From: Ichthyophthirius multifiliis | Lineage: Eukaryota > Ciliophora > Oligohymenophorea > Hymenostomatida | Direction of reading: 5' to 3' | DNA length: 64,000 nucleotides | Assembly (NCBI RefSeq): GCF_000220395.1 | Contig: NW_004087746.1 | Coordinates: forward strand, 248,001 to 312,000 | Part shown: piece after piece, positions 26,275 to 40,631 of the stretch | Layout: each line of letters begins with the position of its first letter | How positions within the stretch are numbered: the stretch's first letter is position 1 | Position numbers and translations under genes: made by a program | Notes under the pieces: generated by a model | The model's database searches: none | Told to the model about the DNA's origin: nothing | The model's input: the letters and a program-made list of their open reading frames with translations, nothing else

Positions 26275-27585
26275 ATGTAAGTTTTATAAAAAGAGTCTGA
26301 ATTAAGCATAGATAATGAAAAGTTAATGGATTTTTTAATTTAAGAGAATATTTAGTTTAAATAAACGAATAATGATTAATTTTAAGCTTTTATAAAAGTT
26401 TAAAATCTATAAAATTTTAAGAATGATAAATTAGTTTAAGAATAATTTCTTCATATGAAAAATTCTTATAAAAATCCCGAATTTGTAAAATAGCCTTATT
26501 TAACATAAAATAAAAAAGAAAATAAAAGCAAAGAAATTAAACTTGAAAATACAATAAAAATAATTTAATAAAAAGATATTTATACTTTAACATAAAAGTT
26601 AAAAAATTAAAAGAGGTATAATTATTTTTCACAAACTTTAAAAAAAAGATTTAAATAAAAAGAACATATTTATTAGGATAATAACAATATAAATTAAGAG
26701 GAATAAAATTACGAAAACCTAAAAAATAATATTTTAAACATAAATAATAATAATAATAGTAATTAAAAACAAAATCAAAATAATAATAATAGTAATTAAA
26801 AATTAAATCAAATAAATAAAGAAGAAGAGTAAAATAAAATAAATAAAGAAGGAGAGTAAAATAAAATAAATACAGAAGAAGAATAAATTGATAAAATAGT
26901 AAATGAAAATATAAAAAAGAATAAAAATAGTTTAATTTTTGATTAAAAGAATATCAATAAAAAAAAATAATAAAAACAAGAAATGAGTTACAGCACTAAT
27001 CTAGAAAATTAACATTAACGAAACAATTCTATAAGAAGTGAATTAGAATAGGCAAATAATCAAATTTAAGAAAATTAAAAAAGTATTTAAAACAATTAAG
27101 ATGAATAATTTGAAAGCACATAAAATTAAATTATAATCAAAAAATAAAATTAATCCAAAAATAATAATTAATATTATAATAGAAGTCTTAAAAATACGGT
27201 GTTAAATAAATCTTAATCATTTAAATAATAAAAAAATGAATAATAAACTAACATCTCTATAAATGATAAACCTATTTAAAGTTAATAAGAAGAACAAGAA
27301 TAAGTAGCAAAAGTAACAAATAAAAACTAAGATAAATAAACAATTAACGAATTCTAAAAGGAATTTGAAAATATTCTTGTTGAAAAAATATAATAATAAT
27401 AATAAGGATAAAATAAAAAAAATAATAAGAATTTCTATTAAGAAACTTTAAGTGCCTTAAACAATAAGTTTCATTCTTTAAGTAGTTAGTAATTGATTTT
27501 ATATTATGATTTTATTAGAAATTAAGCACATCATTCTTATAGTAAATTATATTTAAAAAATAAATAAATTTAACAATAGAACTGA
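26275..27585 (+). CDS. Asn/Gln-rich low-complexity protein
   Basis: Intronless 436 aa, ATG 26275 to TGA 27583. The N-terminal ~130 residues are mixed charge (LQKESELSIDNEKLMDFLIQ, KNPEFVKQPYLTQNKKEN). The middle is N/Q/E-rich with imperfect repeats of INKEEEQNK (three copies near nt 26815-26890). The C-terminal segment is more normal (NFYQETLSALNNKFHSL, YYDFIRNQAHHSYSKLYL) and may hold the conserved domain. No family is recognised. The Q codons are overwhelmingly TAA. Confidence 0.65.
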
Positions 27586-27750
27586 TTTTTAATAACTAAT
27601 TATGATAATTTATTTTTTTATTTATAATAAATATTTGTGATATATTTAGTTTAAAAAACTTTATATAAATAAATATATTTTTACATTAAAAAAAAAAAAA
27701 AGAAAAAAAGTTAATTATTATTTTTTTAGTTAAAATATAAACTAAAAAAA

Positions 27751-28674
27751 TCATTAAGCAGTCCATCCACCATCAACAGAAATAGCTTCCCCTCTGATTT
27801 CTTAAGATGAGTTTTAACATAAAAATAAAGCAACATCCGAAATTTATTCAGGATAAATAAAATCTTAAGTTGGTTGTTTATTATTAATAATTTAAAGTTT
27901 TGCTTCATTATAAGTAATATTTTTATCTTACATTAAAAGTTTTATTTTTTTCACTTATAAGTCACTATAGACAATTCCTGGACAAATACAATTTATAGAA
28001 ACTTTACTTCTAGCGGTTTCCAAAGCTGCTACTTTTGTCATTCCTAAAATAGCATGTTGAGTTGCAGTAAATGCAGATTTTTACAACTATCCTACTTTTC
28101 CTTATTTTTATGTATATTTAATTTAATAAAGTTAACTTAAATATTTGTTTGATAGTAATTTTATAATATTATTAATAATATTTTATATTTTTATTAATAA
28201 AATATAATTAATTTATTTATTCATACCTTCAACACTAGATATGTTTATGATTCTTCCCCAATTTTATTTTTCCATATAAGGAATAACATATTTCATTGAA
28301 TAAAAATAACTTGTCATATTTTGTTTTATTAATTTATCATAAATATCATCAGGACTTTTATAAAAGAATAAAAAAATAATATTATTAATAAGAAAATAAA
28401 TAAATATAAACGTATTTATTAATTTTTATTCATCATATTCAAATATATTATTATTTATTAATATGTCTATTTTTCTGTATTTATTAAATACATAATCAAT
28501 CATTTATTTTATTTATTCTCTTTTATCTAATTCAAAATTAATCATTTATTCTATATTTTCATTTTAAAAATTATTTGCAATTATTTTTGATCCTTGTATT
28601 TTAAATAGATTTGCACATGAATTTCCTATATTAAATGAATTTCCAGTTATTAAAGTTATTTTATTTAAAAGCAT
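27751..28674 (-). CDS. SDR, 3-hydroxybutyrate-dehydrogenase-like, catalytic Tyr/Lys lost
   Basis: Three exons, 28674-28412, 28354-28227 and 28100-27751 (introns 57 and 126 nt), 246 aa. The C-terminal half aligns by eye with bacterial/mitochondrial D-beta-hydroxybutyrate dehydrogenases: INISSVEG, then KSAFTATQHAILGMTKVAAL, INCICPGIVYSDL, and the terminal AISVDGGWTAQ (family 'VSVDGGWTAR'). The N-terminal nucleotide loop is TGNSFNIGNSCA. Where the family has KSAYxAAKH, this protein has KSAFTATQH: the catalytic Tyr is F141 (codon 28071-28069) and the catalytic Lys is Q145 (CAA, 28059-28057). The Ser of the triad (S128) remains. Since all exons are in frame and the rest is well conserved, it reads as an intact but probably non-catalytic SDR, perhaps NAD(P)-binding only. 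Confidence 0.85.
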
Positions 28675-30493
28675 TTTTAGTTAAAAACTAATTATATGAA
28701 TAATTATATTATCAAATTATATGATACACAATTAGATATTAATAAAATAATATTTTATTTTGATTTTTTTTAATAATAATAATAATAATAATTATATGTA
28801 ATATTAAAAATAAATTTTATAAAAAATAATAGTTGTTTAGTTTATTTTTTATGATAAATTTTTTATTTATATTACTATAATATGAATTTTTATTAAAATT
28901 ATATAAAGTAATTTCGTATAATTTAAAATTATTTTAATTATTTGTTTTTTATAAAAATCTATTTAAGTTTAAATTAAATTTCAAAGTTTTTATGCTAATT
29001 TTTTTATTTATTTTGAAGAGCTTTAATTTTATAAATAAATAATTGAAGTAAGATTTCCAATTTATTTATTATTTTAAATATTACTTAAATTAAATTTTGA
29101 ATCCTTTAAAATCTGTTAATCTTTATATTTTTAGCTTAATTATGTAGATTTTTTAAACCAACACTAAATTTTGTTATATTTATAATAATAATCTTTATTT
29201 TATTTTAATTAAATTTATATTTTATAAATTTAACAAATAATAAGTTTGGATATTATTATTTAATATATTTATTTTATTTTATTATAATTGTGCTTTTTAT
29301 TTTTTAATTTTTGATTGCTTTATAAAATAAACAAAGATATTTCTATTTAAAAATCTTTTATAAAGTTCATTTTATTTTCTAAATATACAAATTAACTAGA
29401 ATTAATTTTAAAGATTTTTTTTAAACTCTTAAATTATTTAATTTATATAAAATATTAGTTTTTGTTAAAATAATATCTGTTTAAAATAAAATTAAGATCG
29501 GTGGATCTTAATTGCACATATTTTTTTGAAAATAAATAGTTTAATTTTTATTATTTTATTAATTTTATAAAGTATTTATTTATGAAATTCAACTTTATAA
29601 TTTTTAAACTTATTATTTTCAGGTTATTTATATTTAAATTAATTTTTTAATACTACTAAATAAAGAATCTCTTATTAAAAATTTTCTATTCTTGTTTATT
29701 TTATCAATTTTAAAATTATTAAAATAAATTTGATTACTTTATATCTAAATTATAATATTTTAATTATTAGTATAATGAAATTGCTTTATTATGAAATAAG
29801 AAAATCTTTATTTAAATTAAATAATATAATTATAATTGAAAAAATATAAATATTAAATATATTAAAATTCAATAATATTAAAATAATATATATATTTTAA
29901 ATAATATTAATACATATATTTTATTCGAATAACATTTTTTATTATAATTATTTTTAAGAAATAATTTAAATTTAAACTTTTATTTAAAAATATATATATA
30001 ATAAATATAAAATTATATGTTTAAAAATAATATATATAAAATTAACTATTTATAAAAATATACATTTTATATTAATATTATATTAAGTATTTTTTGATTA
30101 AAATAAAATAAAAATTATTAAATTAAAGTAAAAATTTATAATATATAATTGTTTTTATATATATAATGATTATTTAATAATTATTATTTCAAATACTAAA
30201 TATTTTTTCAATATTAAAATAAATATTAATTAAATAATTTATAAAATATATTCAAAATCTTAAAAATTTAATTTTATTGAATTTATAAACTTTTTTCTTT
30301 ATAAATATTAAGATTTATATATTTTTTATTAATAAAATAATTTTTATATATTTATATATATTTATTTTTATAAATATTCATTAATCACTTTTTTTAATTT
30401 AAATATTTATAAATAATAAATTACTTAAATTTTAATTTTATAATTATGTGTTGTATATCTATTTTTTTTTAAATAAAATAAAATTAAAATAAA
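28675..30493. other. Large AT-rich intergenic region (~1.8 kb)
   Basis: Divergent spacer between the SDR (minus) and the DUF1295 gene (plus). It has an (AAT)n tract near 28766-28790 and long A/T-only stretches at 29830-30470. A minus-strand frame is open for about 350 codons (28711-29760) but has no ATG and almost no G-first codons, so I regard it as chance. A short inverted repeat with AAGATC...GATCTT occurs at about 29492-29509. Confidence 0.5.
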
Positions 30494-31476
30494 ATGTAAG
30501 ATTTAAAATAAAGAAATGTACTTAATCAAAATAATTAATAAACTACATCATCTTAACAAAAAAATCAACTATATTCTTCTACATATCCTCATGATCATCC
30601 ATTAGCTAAATTTCGTTAATGTGTTTCAACTGATTTTCTTGGTGGACCAAAAATATTTTAATTGAATCATATAATAAATACTTTCAAAGGTTTTTTTTTT
30701 TTTTTTATTAAATTATATTATCAAATAAAAAAAAGGTTCTACTGGTATATTTTTAATATTGTTGATGTGTTATTATAATAATTTTTCTTTAAGTGCATAT
30801 TTAATATTTATTCTTCATGGCTCATATGGGTAATAACAAAATAAATATTTAAAAAATTATATAACAAAAAATAATTATAAAAAGTTTTATATGGATTGCA
30901 AAAGATTTATTATTCCCTGATAAATCATGGCAAGTAAAACAAACTATTTTTAGCTCTTTAGTTGCTTGTGCCATCCTTTTGTCTTATTGGTCAATAGGTT
31001 GGTTCATAATAAGTAGAAGAGCAATAACTAATCCTTCATTAGAAAGAATAGCAGTTAGTTGTTTTTGTTATATATTTGGAGTAACGTTAATGGTAGTATC
31101 TGATGTTTAAAAATTTATAACTTTGAAATATAAATAAGGTTTAATTACAGATGGATTATTTTCAAGATGTAGAAATCCTAATTATTTAGGAGAAATTATT
31201 CTTTATGGAGGATTTGCTATTGTTGGAGGAGCTTGGGAAAATTATGCTTTATTGCTATTTATTTGGACAACTTTATTTAATCTGAATATTTATTTAAAAG
31301 AGCTTTCTTTTAGTAAAAAAGAAGGATGGGAGTAATATAAGAATAAAAGTTATTTACTTTTATTTAAATTCTTTGATGAAGATATTCATAATTATTTGTT
31401 TTATGGTGGTTTGGCTGCTTTTATAACAATTAATTATAGTTATGGAGGACTTATTAATGTATTAAAATAATAATGA
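30494..31476 (+). CDS. DUF1295 / steroid-5-alpha-reductase-like membrane protein
   Basis: Three exons, 30494-30689, 30736-30829 and 30885-31476 (introns 46 and 55 nt), 293 aa. An N-terminal Q/S/H-rich tail is followed by several helices (TGIFLILLMCYY, VACAILLSYWSIGWFIISRR, CFCYIFGVTLMVVSDVQKF). The C-terminal signature GLFSRCRNPNYLGEIILYGG is the hallmark of the DUF1295/ICMT-5-alpha-reductase fold (RHPNYxGE type), in which Asn and the downstream Glu bind NADPH or SAM. WENYALLLFIWTTLF and KKEGWEQYKNKSYLLL complete the family. It probably reduces or modifies a sterol or lipid in the ER membrane; the substrate is unknown. The third exon start restores HGSYGFIWIAKD across the splice. Confidence 0.85.
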
Positions 31477-31651
31477 ATTATTTTTAATTAATATTTTTTA
31501 TTTTATTTAGACTTTTTTTTATATTAATTTCAGAAAATAAGATATTAATAAATATTAAATTTTATTTGATTTTCGCTTGTTTTTATTTATATATATATAT
31601 TTTAAAAGCTTATTTTTTTAAATATTTATATATATTAAAATATATATTATA

Positions 31652-34600
31652 TCAGTTACAAAAAAGTTTATCAACTAAATTTGGACCTCCTATATTTAAG
31701 GCATTATTATAAAGGTCTCCCATTTTTTGTTTAGAAACTATTAATTATTCTTAGACATAATCAAGTGTTTTTTATATATCTTTGCATTTTTAATATTCAA
31801 TTTAATAAAATTTAGAATCTTTCAATAATTATTATTTTTCTTATTATAACTTAGCAATTTCAAACTTAAAAAAAAAAAAAATAAAAAAAAAAAAAATTAA
31901 TTTTTTTTTAAATAAATACTTATTTTAATTAATTGTCTTATTTTATAAATTATATATCTTCATTATTATTAAATTTATTCTAATTATCTTATAATTACTA
32001 ATTTAAAACGTCTACTTATTATTAAAGATTTTAATTTTCTTCATTTTACCTTAATATTTAATGTTCAAGCTTTTATATTTTTATATACAAATTATTATTA
32101 TCATCTTTATTTTCGGTATTTAGTTAAGAGTTAGTTTCATTACATTATGTATGTAATTATATTTTGTCATCTAAATATTCCTTTTCACTTTTTATGACTT
32201 CTAATTCTTCTTCCATAAGTTCTATTTTATTTTTATATTCAGTAATTTTATATTAAAGATCTTATATTTCTAAATTAAGATTTTAAATATTCTCTTGTTT
32301 TTCTTAAAGTTATATTTTAAAGTTATGATTATTTAGACTAAGTTCTTATTATAAGTTTTTAATTAAATAACTTTACTCTTTTCGTGTTTGATAGTTTTTT
32401 TCAGCATTAGTTTCACTGTCAAAACTATTATTAGTAATACAATTATTTTATTAATTTGATTAAATCATTAATTCATCTATTTTTTATTCTTATTAATAAA
32501 TTTAATTTTAATATTATTAATTTTCGTTTTTTATTTATTATAATTCTTATTCAAGTTCCATAATAAGTTTTTAATTTTAATCGTTACTTTTATCATCTAA
32601 TTATTTCTAAAGTTATTCTATTTAATTATTTAGAAACTATATTTAATTTATATATTATTATTCTATATCTTCATGTTATTAAAGCATATCATTTTTATAT
32701 TATAATAAAGTGTTCTGTAATGTCTCTATTTAATGTATTTAGTTATAAACTTATTTTTATAAACTATTATTTTGATTATTTAATTAATATATTTCTTATT
32801 TATAATCTTAGTCATTATTATTTTCAATTGTTTGCGAATTTTAGCTTTATAATTTCTAGTTATTATCTTATAAGATTTCGTTTTTTTAAGATATTTATTT
32901 CATTTAAATTTATTGGTTATTTTCATTTAATTATTATTCTAAATATTAATTATTTTCATTTAAATTTATTATTTTTTATTCTAAATCTTTTATTTAATTT
33001 TATAATAATTAGGTCTATTAAGTTATTTATAAGTTTAATTCTTATAACTATTATTGACTTTCTTCATCTAATATTTAATATTTATTTTATAAAGTTTCAT
33101 ATTTAATTTATAAATTTTAATTTAATTAAATTTATTCGTTTAATTATTCTTATATTAAATTAACATTTTCTTAGTTACTTTTTTCATTATTAAATTATTC
33201 TTTTAATGATTCGTCTAATTTTTGGTTGCTATCTTATAAATTCTGTAATTAAGAAATTAAATTTTATACTTATTACTCCTTTTAATTTATAGTTTTTGAC
33301 ATTTATTAAATTTAAAATTCTGTGTTTTAATTTTAGGAATCAATTTATTCATTTAATCTATTTATATTTAATTCATATTCTTCTTGTAAATATTAAATAT
33401 TTTATTTGCTTTATTATAATTATTATTATAAATTTTCTATTTCATCAATTTATTATTCGTTTATGTTTTAAAGTTTAGCATTTTCGAAATTTTATAGGCT
33501 CTAATTTTTAATATTTAATTATTCTTCTAATTATAATATTTATTTTTCAAGTTCTTGATTTTTTTATTCTAAATATTCGATTTCATTTTATAATTCTTAT
33601 ATTTTTTATTCTTTTTAATCAATTTAATTTTTTAAATTGTCGTTTTATTAAATTAGTTAATTACTTGTTTCAATAAATTCATTTATTTTTGTTTCTTATA
33701 TTCCAATTTAATTATTTAAATTAGATATTTCTTAAATTTAAAGTTCTATTTTTTGTTTATTATTTACATCTTAATCTGTTAAAATCTGTAATTCATTTAA
33801 TTTTTAAAGTAAATTTTATTCTAAATTATCTTTGTCCATATTCTATAGATTTGTTTTTTCTATATATTATTCATATTCATCAATTTTACTTTTTAAAATT
33901 TAAATCTAATTTAATTATTCCTAGATTAAATTTTCATATTAATTAATTTATTATTAACTTTCTGTATTTTATTAAATTTATAAATTATTTATTTATAAAA
34001 GAAGTCCATTTTTTTATTTTTCGAAATTATCATTTGATATATTCTAATCTTTTTAGAATTTTTCAATTATTTATTTTTTTTCTATTTCGAAATATTATAT
34101 TTATTCAACTTTTTGAATTTCTAGTTATTATATAAGATTTATTTTAAAATTTAATTCATTGTTTTATTTATCTATTTCATTTTATAAATTTTTGATTTAA
34201 TAATTTAGTTTTTAATTATTTATTTCATAATCTTCTATTTGGCTTTATCTTCTTACTATTTCAGTATTTTATTCTTTTTAAAATACATTTATTTAAGAAA
34301 TATATTGTTTATTTTAAATTTCTTATTATTATTGTTTTTATATTTCTTAATTTTTTTCATTTATTTCATTTTCTAATTTTTAAATAACATTATTTAATTC
34401 GTTTATTATACTATTTTTTTCATTTTATTATTAATATAATTATTAAATTTAGTTATTTAAAGTATTTGAAGTTTTTTCATTTTCTGACTAATTTAATATT
34501 TCTTAATTCAATTATTTACTAATTTAATTTTACAAATCATTATTTTATTCATTTATTTTTTAAATTTAAATTTATAATTCTTTAATTTAGTTTTAATATT

Positions 34601-36584
34601 AACTTATTTCTTTTTAATATTATTCATTTTAGTTTTATAAACTATTAGTATTTTCTTAAAATTATAATATTTGTTAGTTTAATAATTATAATTATTCAGA
34701 ATATGAACCTTGATTTTAATTTATATATTACATTTGTTATTCACTTTATTAATATTATTATTAAATAGTTTAAATTTTATTTTATAGTTCTTAATTTTCT
34801 TATTAAATTTCACTATTTATATTATTTAATTAATCTATTTATAAATTTCTTTCAGATAATTCTTAATTTAATTAGTTTATATTATGATTCATTTATTATA
34901 TTTATTAATTTTTTTAATTAACATCTGTATTTAATATAACAATAGTTTATTAATTTTATTCATTTTCTTAAGATAATTAATTTTAACTTTATTTTATTTA
35001 TTCACTTGTAAATTAATATTCTTTAATTTCTACACTTAGTTAGTTTATTTAAAATATGTATTATTCAATTTAATAATTTAATTATTTAGTTAATTCATTA
35101 TTTTATTAATCTTTTTCTTATTATACATATATTAATTACTCAATTTATTTTTATAATTATTCATTATTTTATTCCAATTAGTAATACTAATTTTCTTTTA
35201 AATTTATATTCTATTCAAAATTTTAATAATTGTTTTTCATTTGTTCTATTTATAACATTAATTACTTATTGTTTTCTAAAAATGTCTATTTTTCTTTATT
35301 TAATTCTTAAATTTTTATTTAAAAATCTTTGTTTTAATTTTATATTTATTCCAATTAAACTTAAAGTTATTTATTTTCATTTTAAAATTATTCAATTTTT
35401 ACATTATTTTTATTAAATTCTTAAATTGTATGTTCAAGCTTTTATAGTTAAAAAAAAATATAAAATAAATAATTTTTTAAATATCTATATATTACTTTCT
35501 AAATATTTATTTTGTCTTATTTTAATTGTTCTTATAATTTTTCGTTTTGGCTTTTATATTCTATACATTGTTATTTATATTTTAAATATTTTTATTTCAT
35601 TTCTTAATTTTCATTTTATTTTTAATCAAATACTTATTACTTTTATTATTTTAAATGAATATCTTCATTTGATTATTAAGTGGTATTTGTATTTTAGGTT
35701 TCATAACTTATTGTATGTTAAACTTATTACTATTTTTAATTGACTGATAATTAGATTGCATCTTAAATTTAATTATTTTATATTATTTATTAATTTTTTA
35801 TTTTAGGTTCAATATCATTATTAGTAGGTATTCTTTAATTTTCTATTTTATTATCAGCTTTAGAATAATTAGATATATAACTTTTTATTAAATAAATAGT
35901 TAAAAATATTATAAACAATTTTTTTTTGAAAAAATGAATTAACCTCATATTTGCATAATCAATTTCTTGTAAATAATTTAATTTTAAAGTTATATATAAT
36001 TAGGCTTTTTTATCAGGGCATTTTTCAAGAGACAATTTTTCTTCATAAACTGATATATTTTATATATGGATATAATAATATAAGAAAAATATATATTGAA
36101 ATTAAAAATACTCTATTATTTTTGAGCAGCAAATTTTCCTAAATCTAAATTGGCAATGCCAGCTACTTTATTGCCCTTTGTAGTATTTATTATTACTGTA
36201 AATGTTGACTTTTTAATTATAACAAAAAAAATGTATTTTAAATTTATTTTATTATTAGAACTTTTTTTCTAAAAATATTTATGTATCCTAGTTATAATAT
36301 AAATTAGATTCTAAACTTAAAGATTCGTTAAATTAACCAACTCCGTTTGTTAATGAAACTTATTTTTAAGTTTCTATTTTTTACGTACCTTTTATAATTT
36401 ATTTTAGTTTTAAAATAATAAATATATTTAAATATTTTATTAATTTAAATTTAAAATTAAAACCTCTTTTCCAAACAACTTATAATGTACAAGGAAAACT
36501 TATTGCTAAAGTAACTTTTTAAACTAAAACATCGAAATTAAATAAATATGCTTTAATATTTTATTGCTATAATTTATCTTGCAT
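31652..36584 (-). CDS. NT-C2 domain (EEIG1/EHBP1-type) giant coiled-coil protein
   Basis: Seven exons: 36584-36464, 36388-36262, 36208-36112, 36049-35944, 35880-35496, 35438-31920 and 31864-31652, introns 53-75 nt; about 1520 aa. Exons 1-4 encode an NT-C2 domain: CTLQVVWKRG, KQVSLTNGVGQFNESLSLES, STFTVIINTTKGNKVAGIAN, LDLGKFA, EKLSLEKCPDKKAQLYITLK. This C2 variant binds phospholipids or Rab GTPases in EEIG1, EHBP1 and plant PMI proteins. The rest is one continuous Q/E/N/K coiled coil; exon 6 alone is 1173 codons with no stop. The tail is LYNNALNIGGPNLVDKLFCN. At the exon 2/intron junction the T7 run (36262-36268) appears one base short for phase to match; otherwise the frame is perfect. It likely tethers membrane to cytoskeleton. 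Standard-code plus-strand ORFs at 32720-36142 are antisense shadows. Confidence 0.85.
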
Positions 36585-36878
36585 TTTTTTTATTAAATTA
36601 TAAATTTTAATATAATATATAATTTATAATTTAAGTAATTTATAAAAATAAATATTGATTTTATTTTTTAATTCATCGATTTAAATAATTTTTTTTTTAA
36701 AAAAACATGTGTTATATAATAATTTATATTAATAAAAAGTTTATTTTATGTTATTAATAATCATAAAAAAAGAAAAATTACTTTAAAAAATTAATAATTT
36801 AAGATATAAAATAAAAATTATAAACATTAATAAAATAAAAATATGATAATAATATGAAAATAATATGATAATAATACG

Positions 36879-36913
<35 letters not shown>

Positions 36914-37186
36914 TATAATAATAATAATAATAAAAAAAAAAGAAACAAAAACAAAAATAATAATATATATTTTAAAAAATTTATATAAATATATATATAT
37001 ATATATATATAAATAAATTTATTTTTAAATATTTTTATATAAATATATATATAAATAAAATTATTTAAATATTTATTAAATATTATAAATATTTTTTTTA
37101 ATATATTTTAAAATAAAATTATATAAATAAAAAAAAAAATATAAATAAAATATATATATCTAATATACATAAATAAAATTAAAAAT
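36585..37186. other. AT-rich intergenic with (AAT)n and (AT)n
   Basis: Lies upstream of the NT-C2 gene and downstream of NFU1. A GATAAT/(AAT)n microsatellite is at about 36842-36933 and (AT)n at 36985-37010. No ORF was seen. Confidence 0.55.
36842..36933. repeat. (AAT)n microsatellite
   Basis: Imperfect ATGATAATAATATGA units pass into pure (AAT)n. It is intergenic. Confidence 0.9.
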
Positions 37187-37840
37187 TCAATTTTTTTCTT
37201 CTTTTTTTTCTTAATAATCTAAACTTTCTACATTCTTAACTTCAGGTATATAATGCATAAGCATTTTTTAAATTCCTTATTTTAAAGTTACTTATGAACT
37301 AGGACATCCAGTACATGCTCCCATCATAGTTAAAGTAACAAGTCCTGTTTTTTCATCGAAATTTCTATAAACAACATCACCTCCGTCATCTTACACAAGA
37401 GGTCTTATTCTTGTATCAATTATTTCTTTTATTAATATAACTTACTCGCTGTCATTTTCATTTATTTTTGTATCTTCAGGCTCTGGTTTATCTGTAATTA
37501 AAGGTTCTTTACTTGAAAATTATTCATTTATTAGAGAAAAAATTAAAGGCTTTAATTCACTCCATTCATATTCTTCTTCTTTTGATACTGAAATATAATC
37601 TTTACCATAAAATACACGGTTTATTCCATCTACAGAGAACAATTTTTTTGCTAAAGGCGATTTATGTGTATATCGCGCTGCTGTAAATTCTATTGCTGGA
37701 TTATCGTCCATAACTTGATTTCCAGTCGGAATAAATTTAAGGAAATTAGGGTTTGGTGTTTGCTTTACTTAAATAAATAAAGTTTAGTATAATTTTTATG
37801 TTAAATAGTTTATTTTTTAAATTTTGTTTGGATTAATCAT
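37187..37840 (-). CDS. NFU1: NFU1 mitochondrial Fe-S cluster carrier
   Basis: Intronless 217 aa, ATG at 37840 and TGA at 37189. An N-terminal K/Q-rich segment (MINPNKIQKINYLTQKLYQT) could serve as a mitochondrial presequence. The Nfu N-domain follows ([39 protein letters not shown]), then the NifU-like C-domain with the cluster-binding CxxC in [20 protein letters not shown] and [23 protein letters not shown]1 passes [4Fe-4S] clusters to lipoyl synthase and respiratory enzymes. Length, domain order and both cysteines are normal. It is divergent from the AGC kinase on the plus strand 139 nt away, sharing a promoter region. Confidence 0.95.
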
Positions 37841-37979
37841 TATTCTTTTAATTTATTTTTTCTTACTTTTTTTCTTTTATTTTTTTATTGAAAAGTAAAT
37901 ATAATTTAAGAAAAGTAATAATATATAAATTTATATATTGTTATTTTTTGAATTAGTTAATAAAATTTAAAAAAATAAA

Positions 37980-40334
<2,355 letters not shown>

Positions 40335-40426
40335 AAAATTATTGTTTGTTTTTACTTTATTATTTTTTTATTATTAATTAATTTCAAAATATATTTGTTT
40401 TTTCATATAATTAAATTGAAATTTAT

Positions 40427-40476
<50 letters not shown>

Positions 40477-40631
40477 TTTTGTATATATTAATTAATTATT
40501 TAAACAAAGAATATTGAAATAAATATTAATTTTAATATAATTTTCTTTTTTTATTAGTACATATTAATTTATTTCTATAAGAAATATAAATCAATATATT
40601 ATATATATATATATATAAATCTAGAAAATTT
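40335..40631. other. Convergent intergenic with (AT)n
   Basis: Contains a perfect (TA)n run at about 40431-40473 and poly-A/T tracts. No gene was seen. Confidence 0.6.
40431..40473. repeat. (TA)n microsatellite
   Basis: About 21 TA units between the kinase and the TmcB-like gene. Confidence 0.9.

Noticed and set aside
28711-29760. Minus-strand frame open for about 350 codons without TGA
   Set aside because: There is no usable ATG, and the translation is almost all I/K/N/L/Q/Y/F with hardly any G, A, D or E. In sequence this AT-rich, with only TGA as a stop, such frames arise by chance.
32720-36142. Series of plus-strand standard-code ORFs rich in F/I/Y/L that look like membrane proteins
   Set aside because: They are antisense to the continuous NT-C2/coiled-coil gene on the minus strand; hydrophobic composition is what the reverse complement of K/N/Q/E-rich codons gives.
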